From Pseudomonas sp. LRP2-20 (GTDB taxonomy: Bacteria > Pseudomonadota > Gammaproteobacteria > Pseudomonadales > Pseudomonadaceae), in the NCBI RefSeq assembly GCF_024349685.1, contig NZ_AP025944.1:750001-814000 (forward strand): a DNA stretch of 64,000 nt, in the 5' to 3' direction. Shown here in pieces: positions 24,895 to 34,089 of this stretch (positions are counted from its first letter, which is position 1; each line of letters begins with the position of its first letter). Below the pieces are notes generated by a model, which was given only the letters and a program-made list of their open reading frames with translations, searched no databases and was not told where the DNA came from. Position numbers and translations under genes: made by a program.

Positions 24895-27767
24895 GTAAGC
24901 GCCCCAGCTTCGCCGAAGTAAAACACGCCTCCCTCCAGTCAATCGAGCAAGTCCTTTCTAATTGGTTGCCAGGCGGCAAACGGGTAGATGGTGGCAAGGA
25001 ATACACAGCCCCCAACCCTACACGAGCTGACAAACATGCAGGCTCGCTTAAGGTCAACTTGGCTAAAGGCACTTGGTGCGACTTCGCAACCGGCGACAAA
25101 GGCGGTGATCTGATTGACCTGGTGCGCTACCTTGATCGCGGCACCGATGTAGAGGCTTGCAACAAACTAGCGGCCTTCCTCGGCGTTGAGGCGTCCATTA
25201 GCACCAATGTCGCACCATCCACTGGCCACGCTCAAAAGTCAGAGTGGGTGCCAGTGCTACCCATTCCTGACCAAGCAATGCAGAGGGTGCTGCAAAAACA
25301 CAAGCAGCACGGTAAACCCTCCAAAGTTTGGATCTACCGTGAGGCCTGCGGTCAGGCGCTTATGGTGCTGTATCGCTTCGACCTCGGCCCGGATGAGAAC
25401 GGCAGGTCGCGCAAAGTCTTCGCGCCCCTCACCTGGTGTAAACACTCTACTAACGGCTCGCTGGCTTGGCGCTGGCAGGGCTTATCGGAGCCACGCCCGC
25501 TCCTGCGCCTTGATGACCTGGCTAAACGTCCTTCGGCACCAGTTGTATTGTGCGAGGGTGAAAAGGCCGCCGATGCCGCTGCCGAGCTGTTGCCCGAGCA
25601 TGTTGCCACCTGCTGGCCTAACGGGACGAACTCTTGGCAGAAGGCTGATTTCGCGGCGCTAGCCGGGCGTGACGTATTGCTGTGGCCAGATAACGATGCC
25701 CCAGGTTTGAAGTGCATGGATGCCTTGGCCGATCACCTTCGGAAGCTTGGAGCTGCCTCGGTTCAGACGGTAGCTTTGACTGTATTCAGGCAACTTCCTA
25801 GTATGGACGGTGAGCGCTCCACTTTCGCGCCGGGCGGTGAGTGGCGCGAAGGTGACGATGCGGCGGATGCCCAATCCAAAGGTTGGACAGCCCAACACTT
25901 GTCGGAGCTGCAACGCACCGGTGAGCTGTTTGCCCTCGCACCTGCCGCCACGCCCAACCCCACCAAGCAGAGCAAAGCCACTGACCAGGCCAAGCCTCAA
26001 TCCGAAAAGAAAACCGCCCCGGCCCCGAGCGGCTTTCGTGTCACAAAGGATGGGGTGTTCTATGCCGGTGAGGATGGCGAAGCAAGACCGGTTTGTTCAC
26101 GGCTAGAGATATTGGCTCGCACCCGTGACGAAAAGGGCCATGGCTGGGGCCTGCTGGTGGAGTTCGATGATCCCGACGGTGCTAGCAAGCGCCTTAACAT
26201 TCCGGCCAGGGCAATGGCGGGCGACTTTGGCAAGGAAGTGCTCGCGCCACTGGTTGATATGGGGCTGCGCCTGGCACCCGTGCGCACTGCTCGCAATTCG
26301 CGCAACGACCTACAGAGCTACCTGCAAGGATATGACGGTTCCGAGCGCGCCCGCTTGGTCACTCGCCTGGGCTGGCATGGGAATGCTTACTTAGTGCCGG
26401 ATCGGCAGATCGGTGCCAGCACTGAATACCTGCACTTCTACGAAGCCGGCACCCAGCTCCCGCCCATTACCCAAGTTGGAACACTAGAGCAGTGGCAACA
26501 GCAAATCGGCACGTTGTGCGTGGGGAACAACCGCCTGACATTCGTCGTGTGCGTAGCTTTTGCTGGAGCGGTGCTGCATTTGCTTGGGCATGAATCAGGC
26601 GGTTTCCACCTTTATGGCGATAGCTCAGGCGGGAAGACCACCCATTTACAGGTGGCCGCTTCGGTTTGGGGTGGGCCGCGCCTGGTGCGCTCCTGGCGCT
26701 CTACGGACAACGCCCTGGAAAGTATCGCGGCGGCGCACTCGGACGGATTGCTGGTGCTCGATGAGATCGGGATGTGCGACCCACGGATCATCGGGGAAAC
26801 TGTCTACATGCTCGGCAACGGCACCGGCAAGGCGCGGGCCAATGATCGGGGCATGAGCGGGCGCCAAGTTCAGGAGTGGCGTTTGCTGTTTCTCTCCACC
26901 GGAGAAAAGACCCTTGCGCAGCACATGGCCGAGGCAAACAAGGACCTTAAAGCAGGTATGGAGGTGCGCCTACTTGCTGTCCCTGCCGATGCCAGTAAAG
27001 GGCTTGGACTGTTCGAGGAGCTGCATGGCTTCGACGATGCCGCCGCTCTGTCAGATGCGCTCAAAGCTCGGGTGACCAAGTTCTACGGCTCGCCTGCCCT
27101 CGCATTCCTGTCGGCCCTCTGCGACCCAACCAAGTTGCGCGCCTATACAGCCATGGTACGCAGCACCGTGGAGCGCTTCACTGCTGAAGCGCTCCCTGCC
27201 AGTGCTAGCGGCCAGGCCCAGCGTGCCGCAACCCGCTTCGGTTTGGCGGCGGCTGCGGGGGAGCTGGCCACCGCCCTGGGCGTTACGGGGTGGCCAGATG
27301 GTTTGGCGCTCGACTCCGCCCGCGTATGCCTGAATGCCTGGTTAGCTGAGCGGGGTGGCGCTGGAAACATGGAAGGTGATGCGATTCTCGCACGCCTGCG
27401 CCAGGTGATTGAGCGTTTTGGGGAGAGCCGCTTTACACGCTGGGAATCGACCGCTGCCAAGGTAGATGAGCACGGCCCCCGCACTATTGACCGGCTCGGC
27501 TTTCGCAAGTCGATGGAGCACGGCATGGGTGACACGTCGCACACGACGACAACCTATTACGTGCTTCCCGAAGCTTGGCGCTCTGAAATTTTCCGAGGCA
27601 TGAACCTCAATGCAGTGAACAAAGAGCTGCTGAGGCGTCGGGTATTAGAGCCAGGCAAAGATGGCAAGGCTTCCACCTCTGTGCGCCTGCCCGGCCTCGG
27701 ACTACAGCGCTGCTACGTCGTCGTGACGATCCCTGAACCGGCTGAGAACGAAGCACAGGCCGCCTGA
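24891..27767 (+). CDS. Toprim-DUF927 primase-helicase (P4 alpha-like replication protein)
   Basis: 958 residues. The N-terminal primase-like region (AEVKHASLQSIEQVLSNWLPGG...WCDFATGDKGGDLIDL) is followed by a Toprim domain with acidic motifs CEGEK (221-225) and DND (267-269). A Pro/Lys-rich linker leads to a DUF927 helicase domain with Walker A GDSSGGKT (576-583) and Walker B LLVLDE (Asp624-Glu625). Architecture fits a phage or satellite replication protein that binds iterons, unwinds and primes. It closes the coupled early operon. This is the main evidence that the element can replicate autonomously. Confidence 0.92.
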   Translation: MSKRPSFAEVKHASLQSIEQVLSNWLPGGKRVDGGKEYTAPNPTRADKHAGSLKVNLAKGTWCDFATGDKGGDLIDLVRYLDRGTDVEACNKLAAFLGVEASISTNVAPSTGHAQKSEWVPVLPIPDQAMQRVLQKHKQHGKPSKVWIYREACGQALMVLYRFDLGPDENGRSRKVFAPLTWCKHSTNGSLAWRWQGLSEPRPLLRLDDLAKRPSAPVVLCEGEKAADAAAELLPEHVATCWPNGTNSWQKADFAALAGRDVLLWPDNDAPGLKCMDALADHLRKLGAASVQTVALTVFRQLPSMDGERSTFAPGGEWREGDDAADAQSKGWTAQHLSELQRTGELFALAPAATPNPTKQSKATDQAKPQSEKKTAPAPSGFRVTKDGVFYAGEDGEARPVCSRLEILARTRDEKGHGWGLLVEFDDPDGASKRLNIPARAMAGDFGKEVLAPLVDMGLRLAPVRTARNSRNDLQSYLQGYDGSERARLVTRLGWHGNAYLVPDRQIGASTEYLHFYEAGTQLPPITQVGTLEQWQQQIGTLCVGNNRLTFVVCVAFAGAVLHLLGHESGGFHLYGDSSGGKTTHLQVAASVWGGPRLVRSWRSTDNALESIAAAHSDGLLVLDEIGMCDPRIIGETVYMLGNGTGKARANDRGMSGRQVQEWRLLFLSTGEKTLAQHMAEANKDLKAGMEVRLLAVPADASKGLGLFEELHGFDDAAALSDALKARVTKFYGSPALAFLSALCDPTKLRAYTAMVRSTVERFTAEALPASASGQAQRAATRFGLAAAAGELATALGVTGWPDGLALDSARVCLNAWLAERGGAGNMEGDAILARLRQVIERFGESRFTRWESTAAKVDEHGPRTIDRLGFRKSMEHGMGDTSHTTTTYYVLPEAWRSEIFRGMNLNAVNKELLRRRVLEPGKDGKASTSVRLPGLGLQRCYVVVTIPEPAENEAQAA

Positions 27768-27857
27768 ACCACTACCTCTAAATCCACGAGGTAGTGTCGG
27801 CAACATATGGCCTTGCCAGCCTCGCACATAACCACTTCCAATCATTAGGTGTTGATC

Positions 27858-28715
27858 ATGAAAGAACTAAAAAAGCAGCGCGACGAACTGATTGCAGAAC
27901 GTGACTCTCTTGAAGACAGTATTCCGGACCTTCGAGCCGCGTGGAAGGCAATACCGAGTAACTGGAACCATCATGGCAATTGCATTGGCAGCCCCGAGGG
28001 AACGGCGGCTATGAATAAGCTTTCCAGCGCAGAAGCTCGTTTGCGCAGTATTCCTGGTGCTATTGAGCGAATTGAACGCGAGATCAGCTATCAGGAAAGC
28101 TTGGCGAATGCGAAGCAGGCCAAGACAACGGCTCGTCAGGTCATGTCCGATTCAGTTAAGACGGTAACTTCACTGGAGAGCACTCGCACACTTGTTTTTG
28201 AGCGCCTGCAAGCGATCCAAAAAGAATCAAATCTAGCCATCGAGAAGGCGCAGCAAGCTGAGATTGAGGCTGCGAACCTCTACGCCCGCAACGTTGCTAC
28301 CGGTAACAGTGAGGGTGAAAAGGCTGCAAGCACCGCGATGGAGAGAGCTAGCATCTTGCTCATTGAGGCTGATGAACATGCAAGGCGCCAAGAACTGATT
28401 GTCGCTGCATTGCAGGCGGAAATTGAGGCGCTCGATGCTCAGATCTCCAAGGCTAAGCAGGAGTCTAGCCAAGCTCAGGACAGCGCCCTACGCGCAGCCG
28501 CTTTGGCCCTCGGCGATGAATGGAATCGCTTGGCCAAGCAACTTGCCGCTGTGGGCTCTCGAATTCTCGCCGCAGACCATCATCGAGGTTGCGGGGGCAT
28601 GATGTTGTCAGGCCTGTCGATCCCGCTCTTCGGCCCCTCGGCCAGAGAGCTCGACCGCGATGATGTGCTAGAAGGCGCTAAAGGCATCACCCCAATAGAC
28701 CTGATCGAAGCGTAA
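27858..28715 (+). CDS. Coiled-coil hypothetical protein
   Basis: 285 residues, dominated by long charged helices (KELKKQRDELIAERDSLEDSIPDL; GAIERIEREISYQESLANAKQ; LQAEIEALDAQISKAKQESSQAQ), with a short C-terminal Gly-rich hydrophobic patch (GCGGMMLSGLSIPLFGPSA). No signal peptide or enzymatic motif was seen. It follows the primase by 90 bases and ends at a terminator, so it is the last gene of the satellite core before the cargo. It could be a structural or DNA-transaction accessory, or a defence factor; nothing in it decides between these. Confidence 0.7.
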   Translation: MKELKKQRDELIAERDSLEDSIPDLRAAWKAIPSNWNHHGNCIGSPEGTAAMNKLSSAEARLRSIPGAIERIEREISYQESLANAKQAKTTARQVMSDSVKTVTSLESTRTLVFERLQAIQKESNLAIEKAQQAEIEAANLYARNVATGNSEGEKAASTAMERASILLIEADEHARRQELIVAALQAEIEALDAQISKAKQESSQAQDSALRAAALALGDEWNRLAKQLAAVGSRILAADHHRGCGGMMLSGLSIPLFGPSARELDRDDVLEGAKGITPIDLIEA

Positions 28716-28720
28716 CCCCG

Positions 28721-28753
28721 AAACAGCCCGCAGATGCGGGCTGTTTGTTTTTG
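28721..28753 (+). terminator. Rho-independent terminator closing the satellite core
   Basis: AAACAGCCCGC-AGAT-GCGGGCTGTTT stem (11 bp) followed by GTTTTT. It isolates replication genes from the cargo. Confidence 0.92.
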
Positions 28754-29112
28754 CGATGTTGCGGTTGCTCCCGTCAAAAGCAGCTTGGCCAAGCTCGCGG
28801 ATGTGCAAAATGGGTCGAGAACAGCCAGTCACGACGGACCGCTATCGACCCGTAGCTGCCATCGCCGATGGCGAGGAAAAACGGCCCAAAGCGAACGGCC
28901 TTGAGTGAGCAGACTATCCTTGAGGCTTGAAGGCGTACACGAAACTAGGGCGATTCAGTCAGGCTCCCCTCCGTCGGCTGCCCTCAATCGGAGTGCACTT
29001 CTCAATACGCGGGAAAGGCTTTCGATGCTGCCGGAGCTCACCACTGCTGACTGGCGAGACGGGCTCTATCAGCACGTGTGGCGTACGGTGAGCCCCCTCC
29101 CCCAAAACGGGT
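28754..29112. other. Gene-free junction between core and cargo
   Basis: I see no supported gene, RNA or repeat. Weak frames lack ribosome sites and family resemblance. The stretch contains degraded-looking sequence (gtcgagaacagcc...gctatcgacccgtagctgcc) that may be a remnant of an earlier insertion boundary. Confidence 0.4.
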
Positions 29113-29847
29113 TTAGGCCGTCATTGCGCGATTGGTAGCAACTATCTGTTCATGCGTAAGCTGGCTTCCTGGAGCCATAAACTTAGCCAACAGCGCATCG
29201 CGATTTTTAGGCGCCCTTTCCTTATCTGCCATTTGCAACGCTAATTTCAGCTCAGGCAATGTCAATTCAGTACAGTAAGCAGGCGTACCGGGCTGCTGAC
29301 GCCAGGAGTCTTCAAGGCTTCCAGCGGCGAGCGCGGTGAAGCCCGTATCCTCAACAAGATCCTGCGCGATTGTTTCCGCGTATGTATCTCCACCAGCTAC
29401 AGGCAAGGCAATACGCGTTGGGGATTCGGCTGGTTGGCCTTTATCGGCAAGGGTCGCGGCGAGGACGGCGTTCCAAGCTTTAATAACCGGGTGGCCAATT
29501 CGCTTACTTACCCAAATGCTCTCTGGCAAGCCGTCATCGACTTCCTTGATTAATCCATCACGTCCCGGATAATAATTAGAAGTATCAATGACAACTGTCT
29601 TCTCTGGAACCTTACTCATGATTGGTTCGAGATCAGGATAATTTGCAAAGGGAATCGAGAGGATAACCACTTCCACCCCGGAAACCGCCTCCTCCTTGGT
29701 CACAGCATGCACGCCGATTTCATTAGCAAGAGCTTGAATGCTTTCAGGACCTTTTGAATTTGCCAATTTAACTTCGTGCCCGCACGCAGCAAGCTTTCGT
29801 GCCAGAGTAGAACCAATATTGCCCGCACCAACAATTCCGATTTTCAT
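29113..29847 (-). CDS. NADPH-dependent F420-reductase-like protein, copy B
   Basis: 244-residue NAD(P)-binding protein beginning MKIGIVGAGNIGSTLARKLA (Rossmann GxGxxG), with VVILSIPFANYPDL and VVIDTSNYYPGRDG as in the F420_oxidored family. Pseudomonads do not make F420, so the cofactor is probably NADP(H) only and the substrate is unknown. It parallels the gene at 30030 over its whole length, so the two are paralogues. It is third in the MarR-led minus-strand group, 182 bases after its paralogue. Confidence 0.8.
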   Translation of the reverse strand: MKIGIVGAGNIGSTLARKLAACGHEVKLANSKGPESIQALANEIGVHAVTKEEAVSGVEVVILSIPFANYPDLEPIMSKVPEKTVVIDTSNYYPGRDGLIKEVDDGLPESIWVSKRIGHPVIKAWNAVLAATLADKGQPAESPTRIALPVAGGDTYAETIAQDLVEDTGFTALAAGSLEDSWRQQPGTPAYCTELTLPELKLALQMADKERAPKNRDALLAKFMAPGSQLTHEQIVATNRAMTA

Positions 29848-30029
29848 ACATATACCCCTTGAGCTTAAACAAACAAAAATATCTGATTAAGTAGTGCTCG
29901 GCGCCCTAGTGAATTTTTCGAAAATTTATCAGGGACAACAGCACGCATACCACTAAACAGTTTAAATAACTCGGGCCACTACGACTTTGGCAAGCTGATA
30001 GATCTTAATTGATGCGCTTTAGAATATGC

Positions 30030-30776
30030 TCATGCATAAATAAGCTTGGAAAGCTGAACTATGTAGTTACGACTTGGGTTTGTACCGATCGTGCCGAATC
30101 TCTCGTTATACACTGCAAAGAAAAGATCTTGCCGTTTTCTTGAGCGCGCCAGATCCGCGTCAGCCAGTGCTTGGGGGAGAGCCTCGGACGTCAGCTCAGT
30201 GCAATAGCAAGGCGTGCCACACTGCTGTCGCCAAGACTCTGCTAAGGAGCCAGCATAATAGGCATCGAATCCGGAGTCCTCGACGAGTGCCATTGCCACA
30301 ATGCGATCTTGATCACGATCAGCAGCGACAGGGACGGCAATGCGCTCCGGATCGCCAGCAGGCCTGCCTGCTTCATTGAGCGAGGCGGAGTAAATTGTAT
30401 TCCAGGCTTTTGCGAGGGGAAGGCCAATTTGTTCGGATGCCCACATACTGTCGGGCTGACCATTCTCGATTGCGTCCAATCGCTCGTCGCGTGCGGGTAT
30501 GTAGTTGGATGTGTCGATGATTACAACATCTTCAGGCAGGCCTGTAAGTAGCTTTTTAAGATCCGGAATTCGTACAAAAGGTATTGAGAGGATTATGACG
30601 TCAGCGCCAACTAAAGCCTCTTCTTTTGTGACTGGAATCGCTCCCGTGGAGAGCACGTCAGCATCTATGGTGTTAGGCCCGCGTGAATTTGTAACTCTTA
30701 CTATATGGCCAGCAGTACTGAGCAATTTTGCAAGCGTTCCCCCGATAAATCCGCTACCGATAATTCCAATGTTCAT
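30030..30776 (-). CDS. NADPH-dependent F420-reductase-like protein, copy A
   Basis: 248 residues: MNIGIIGSGFIGGTLAKLLS Rossmann motif, VIILSIPFVRIPDLKKLL, VVIIDTSNYIPARDERLDAIENGQPDSMW, and a C-terminal ESWRQQCGTPCYCTELT shared with copy B (DSWRQQPGTPAYCTELT). The two proteins differ mainly at the C-terminus. It sits between the MarR gene and copy B on the minus strand. The pairing suggests a duplicated oxidoreductase, or a heteromer, controlled by MarR. Confidence 0.8.
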   Translation of the reverse strand: MNIGIIGSGFIGGTLAKLLSTAGHIVRVTNSRGPNTIDADVLSTGAIPVTKEEALVGADVIILSIPFVRIPDLKKLLTGLPEDVVIIDTSNYIPARDERLDAIENGQPDSMWASEQIGLPLAKAWNTIYSASLNEAGRPAGDPERIAVPVAADRDQDRIVAMALVEDSGFDAYYAGSLAESWRQQCGTPCYCTELTSEALPQALADADLARSRKRQDLFFAVYNERFGTIGTNPSRNYIVQLSKLIYA

Positions 30777-30960
30777 AGAGATTCCTCATCTTTGGAGGTG
30801 GGTGCTCATGGTATAAGGCTCAGCGATTGCAGCCAGGCAGAGCCTCACCCCTAGCGATTGGTTCTGCAAATGCATCACAGGTCTTTTAGTTCGCTGTCTC
30901 ATCTGAATCTGGCAATCAGCTTAAAAACTTTGCGTTCGCCAACCGCTTCTGAGGCGGGTA

Positions 30961-31392
30961 CTAACTGATGGCAGGTCGCGCCAAACCCTCAAGCGTGCGA
31001 TGGAGCTCTTGAAGGCCTTGAGGTGTGAGCTGGCACGCAGTTCTGATCTTGTCGGTGATGCTACGAAGCTCATCCTCCATGCCACGGGCATGCATCGTGA
31101 GGTCTATCAGCACTCGACGCTCATCGGAGGCATCACGTGTGCGTGTGATCACTCCGGCAGCTTCCAACCTTTTGAGTAAAGGTGTAAGCGTGCCGGTCTC
31201 CATGTCGAGGCGTTCACATAAATCGCTCACAGATTGAGGCGACCCATTCAACAGCTCCAGCGTGACCAGGTACTGCGAAAATGTGAGGCCCAGTGGTTCG
31301 AGGAACGGCTTGTGCAACCGAACCATCCGGTTCGCGGCAGCGTTGAGCGCGAAGGAAAGCTCTGTGGCCACGCTTCGTTGCGTCAAACTCAT
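30961..31392 (-). CDS. MarR/OhrR-family transcriptional regulator
   Basis: 143 residues with the MarR winged helix: FSQYLVTLELLNGSPQSVSDLCERL, METGTLTPLLKRLEAAGVITRTRDASDERRVLIDLT. The region GTLTPLLKRLE...DERRV is typical of OhrR, but the N-terminal redox Cys of OhrR is replaced by Phe (ELSFALNAAANRM), so peroxide sensing by that residue is unlikely. A palindrome overlapping its promoter suggests autoregulation and control of the two reductase-like genes downstream. Confidence 0.88.
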   Translation of the reverse strand: MSLTQRSVATELSFALNAAANRMVRLHKPFLEPLGLTFSQYLVTLELLNGSPQSVSDLCERLDMETGTLTPLLKRLEAAGVITRTRDASDERRVLIDLTMHARGMEDELRSITDKIRTACQLTPQGLQELHRTLEGLARPAIS

Positions 31393-31410
31393 ATATGTAG
31401 CCTGCTATAA

Positions 31411-31454
31411 TGTAGTGTGCTACACAAATTATGCTCAGCCATTCCCGGTGTCAA
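31411..31454 (-). promoter_or_regulatory. MarR promoter with overlapping operator palindrome
   Basis: On the minus strand TTGACA (31454-31449) and CATAAT (31433-31428) are 15 bases apart. TGTAG-TGTG-CTACA (31411-31424) lies directly downstream, and another TGTAG half-site is at 31396. A regulator bound there would block initiation. Confidence 0.6.
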
Positions 31455-31455
31455 C

Positions 31456-31776
31456 AGCTTCTGAGGCTGCCGGCCTTTTTCCAGATGAGAGGTCACTAGA
31501 ATGGCAGCGGGCAAATAGCTCTTGAGGACAGAATTTGTGCCTGAAGGCAATCGAGAGGCTTTGCGTCCTTAAGCGGTGAATGAACCGCTACCGTGCAGGC
31601 ATGAGCTTGTATGTGGCCAGAGCGAAAGCCTCTCAGGTCAAGTCTCTTCGAGTTGTCGCAACGAAACGCCCGTTCTTGAGGTTTATGGCGTTCCCTGGCA
31701 ACCGTTCTTAGTGTCCAGGGGGCGGTACCCCAGCAATGGAACCGTTCAGCTTCCAATAGGGCAGGTCTTGTTTGAG
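31456..31776. other. Gene-free stretch between the two cargo operons
   Basis: No supported gene or structured RNA. A 94-codon minus-strand frame lacks a ribosome site and family resemblance. Confidence 0.4.
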
Positions 31777-32718
31777 TCACTCGTATCGGTCAATGGTTGA
31801 GTCAGGGCGCCTCACCAAAGCGTCTAAGCCTTGCGGCGACTGGTCAATTCCCGCCCTGGCCCAGAACGTTTCTGCAGACTGACTGAGGGTTGCTTTTGGC
31901 CGGGTCAAATGAATTTCCAGGGGAATGTCCCAGCTTTCATCGAGCGCCCGGATCAAACGCCCGTCCAGTATCTCCTGCTCCGTAAGGCTCTTGGGTAGCC
32001 ACGCCACGCCCTTACTTTCCAAGGCCATGGACATCAACACCGCTGCAAGGTGACTGGTGAACAGGGGCTTGAGGTGAAGGTAATCTTCTTTGCCGCGCAG
32101 TCTGTGCGCGACGATACGGCCCAGTCCGGATTCATGGGTGTAGGCGAGGTAAGGCAATGCTGCAGGAGAAGTACCGAAGTCAGCGCGAGCACTGGCAAGC
32201 GGAACGAGAGTATCTTCGCCTACCTTCTTGCTGGTGAACTGTTCGGGTGCCAATAGTGGCGGAACGTCGGGGTGGCGGTGGCATAGCAAAAACTGAACCT
32301 GGCCATGAATCAGCATTTGCTCACAAACGGCCATGCTATCTGAGTGCAGTTGAACTGCCTCGATTGGGGCACCGCTTTCGGAACTCCGGAGCCACTTCGG
32401 GAAGAATGTAAACGAGAGGGAGTGTGTCGCTGCGAATTGTAGTGACCTGGCTGCTACCCCTGCGACCTCTTGAGCTTCGCTGCGTATTCGGTACAAGGAT
32501 CGGGCCGCTTCCTGGGCACTGGGCAAGATATGTCTTCCAGCCTCGGTGAGCGTAGCTCCGTGTGGTGAGCGCACGAACAGCTCAACTCCCATCCAATTCT
32601 CCAGAGAGCGGACTCTGCGGCTGAAGGCCGGCTGGGTTACGTGTCGCGCTTCGGCAGCCCGCACGAAGCTTCCGTACTCCGCCAGCGCTGAAAGATCTTC
32701 TAGCCAAACAAGTTCCAA
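31777..32718 (-). CDS. LysR-family regulator, divergent from the tartrate operon
   Basis: 313 residues. The LysR helix-turn-helix WLEDLSALAEYGSFVRAAEARHVTQPAFSRRVRSLENWMG starts at residue 5, followed by the linker and a periplasmic-binding-like effector domain (SLQFAATHSLSFTFFPKWL...GVAWLPKSL). The N-terminal pattern resembles the HypT/YjiE branch. It is transcribed away from the dehydratase gene across 99 bases, the classic arrangement for a LysR activator of the adjoining catabolic operon. I infer that tartrate or a related acid is the effector. Confidence 0.88.
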   Translation of the reverse strand: MELVWLEDLSALAEYGSFVRAAEARHVTQPAFSRRVRSLENWMGVELFVRSPHGATLTEAGRHILPSAQEAARSLYRIRSEAQEVAGVAARSLQFAATHSLSFTFFPKWLRSSESGAPIEAVQLHSDSMAVCEQMLIHGQVQFLLCHRHPDVPPLLAPEQFTSKKVGEDTLVPLASARADFGTSPAALPYLAYTHESGLGRIVAHRLRGKEDYLHLKPLFTSHLAAVLMSMALESKGVAWLPKSLTEQEILDGRLIRALDESWDIPLEIHLTRPKATLSQSAETFWARAGIDQSPQGLDALVRRPDSTIDRYE

Positions 32719-32817
32719 GGGCCATGCCTCCTGTGCATAGGGTCCGGCATTAATAGCATTGGGCGAGCGCTACCTCAAAGCATAACGTGGGGCCACATAC
32801 AACAAGAGGAACCCGTC

Positions 32818-33987
32818 ATGCGTATCGTCGACATCCGTGAAAAAACCGTTTCCATTGCCTCGCCAATCGCCAATGCCTATATCGATTTTTCCAAGATGAC
32901 CTGCTCGGTCGTCGCTGTTGTCACAGATGTGATTCGCGACGGTAAGCCGGTCATCGGCTATGGCTTCAACTCCAACGGTCGCTATGGCCAAGGCGCTTTG
33001 ATGCGTGACCGCTTCCTGGCGCGTATCACTGAAGCAGACCCAGAGACTCTCATCGACCACGAAAACAACAACCTGGACCCGTTTGCCATCTGGAAAACCC
33101 TGATGACCAACGAGAAACCAGGAGGTCACGGTGAGCGCTCTGTCGCCGTGGGTACCATCGACATGGCGGTCTGGGATGCTGTAGCAAAAATCGAAGGAAA
33201 ACCGCTGTACCGCTTGCTCGCTGATCGTTACCGCAACGGCGTCGCCGACGATAAAGTCTGGGTGTACGCAGCCGGCGGCTACTACTACCCTGGCAAAGAT
33301 CAAACCAAGCTCAAAGCCGAGATGCAGAGCTATCTCGACCGCGGCTACGACGTCGTGAAAATGAAGATCGGCGCGGTCCCGCTGGACGAGGACATCCGCC
33401 GTATCGAAGCCGTGCTTGAAGTGGTTGGCGACGGCCGCCGTCTGGCCGTCGATGCCAATGGGCGCTTCGATCTGCAGACCGGCATCGCCTACGCCGAAGC
33501 CATCAAGAAGTACAACCTGTTCTGGTACGAAGAGATCGGTGATCCGCTCGACTACGCGCTGCAGGCTGAGCTGGCAAATCACTATGAACTGCCTATGGCC
33601 ACTGGCGAAAACCTGTTCTCTCATCAGGACGCCCGCAACCTGCTGCGCCACGGCGGTATGCGACCTGATCGTGACTATCTTCAGTTCGACTGCGCGCTGT
33701 CTTACGGCCTTGTCGAATACATGCGCACCCTCAAAGTGATGGAAGAAATGGGTTGGTCTTCCCGGCGCGTTGTACCCCACGGTGGCCACCAGATGTCGCT
33801 CAACATTGCCGCAGGCCTGCACCTTGGTGGTAACGAGTCGTACCCGGATGTGTTCCAGCCGTTCGGCGGCTTCGCGGACGGCATCAAGGTTGAAAACGGC
33901 TACGTCGGCTTGCCCGACATCCCAGGTGTGGGCTTTGAAGCCAAATCCGCCTTGTACGCAGTGATGCGTGAGCTGGGTGAGGGCTGA
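32818..33987 (+). CDS. tarD: D-tartrate dehydratase-like enolase-superfamily enzyme
   Basis: 389-residue member of the mandelate-racemase group of the enolase superfamily. The sequence closely resembles the characterised D-tartrate dehydratase of Bradyrhizobium (same length, NEKPGGHGERSVAVGTIDMAVWDAVAK, YAAGGYYYPGK). Catalytic residues align: KMK at 181-183 with the base at Lys183, metal ligands Asp212, Glu238 and Glu264, and His321 in VPHGGHQMS. It would convert D-tartrate to oxaloacetate. AGAGGAA precedes the ATG. First gene of the cargo operon with carrier and decarboxylase. Substrate assignment is by memory of the family, not a search. Confidence 0.85.
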   Translation: MRIVDIREKTVSIASPIANAYIDFSKMTCSVVAVVTDVIRDGKPVIGYGFNSNGRYGQGALMRDRFLARITEADPETLIDHENNNLDPFAIWKTLMTNEKPGGHGERSVAVGTIDMAVWDAVAKIEGKPLYRLLADRYRNGVADDKVWVYAAGGYYYPGKDQTKLKAEMQSYLDRGYDVVKMKIGAVPLDEDIRRIEAVLEVVGDGRRLAVDANGRFDLQTGIAYAEAIKKYNLFWYEEIGDPLDYALQAELANHYELPMATGENLFSHQDARNLLRHGGMRPDRDYLQFDCALSYGLVEYMRTLKVMEEMGWSSRRVVPHGGHQMSLNIAAGLHLGGNESYPDVFQPFGGFADGIKVENGYVGLPDIPGVGFEAKSALYAVMRELGEG

Positions 33988-34089
33988 TCATCCTCGGTGT
34001 GCGGTCTCTGAAGAAGAGGCCGCAGTACCAGGCGGCGCGCAGCGCCGCCAAGCCACATGCCCATCACAAAAATAAAATGAGGTGCTTTC

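Noticed and set aside
28905..29138. 77-codon plus-strand frame between core and cargo
   Set aside because: No ribosome site and no family resemblance; it overlaps the end of the reductase-like gene on the other strand.
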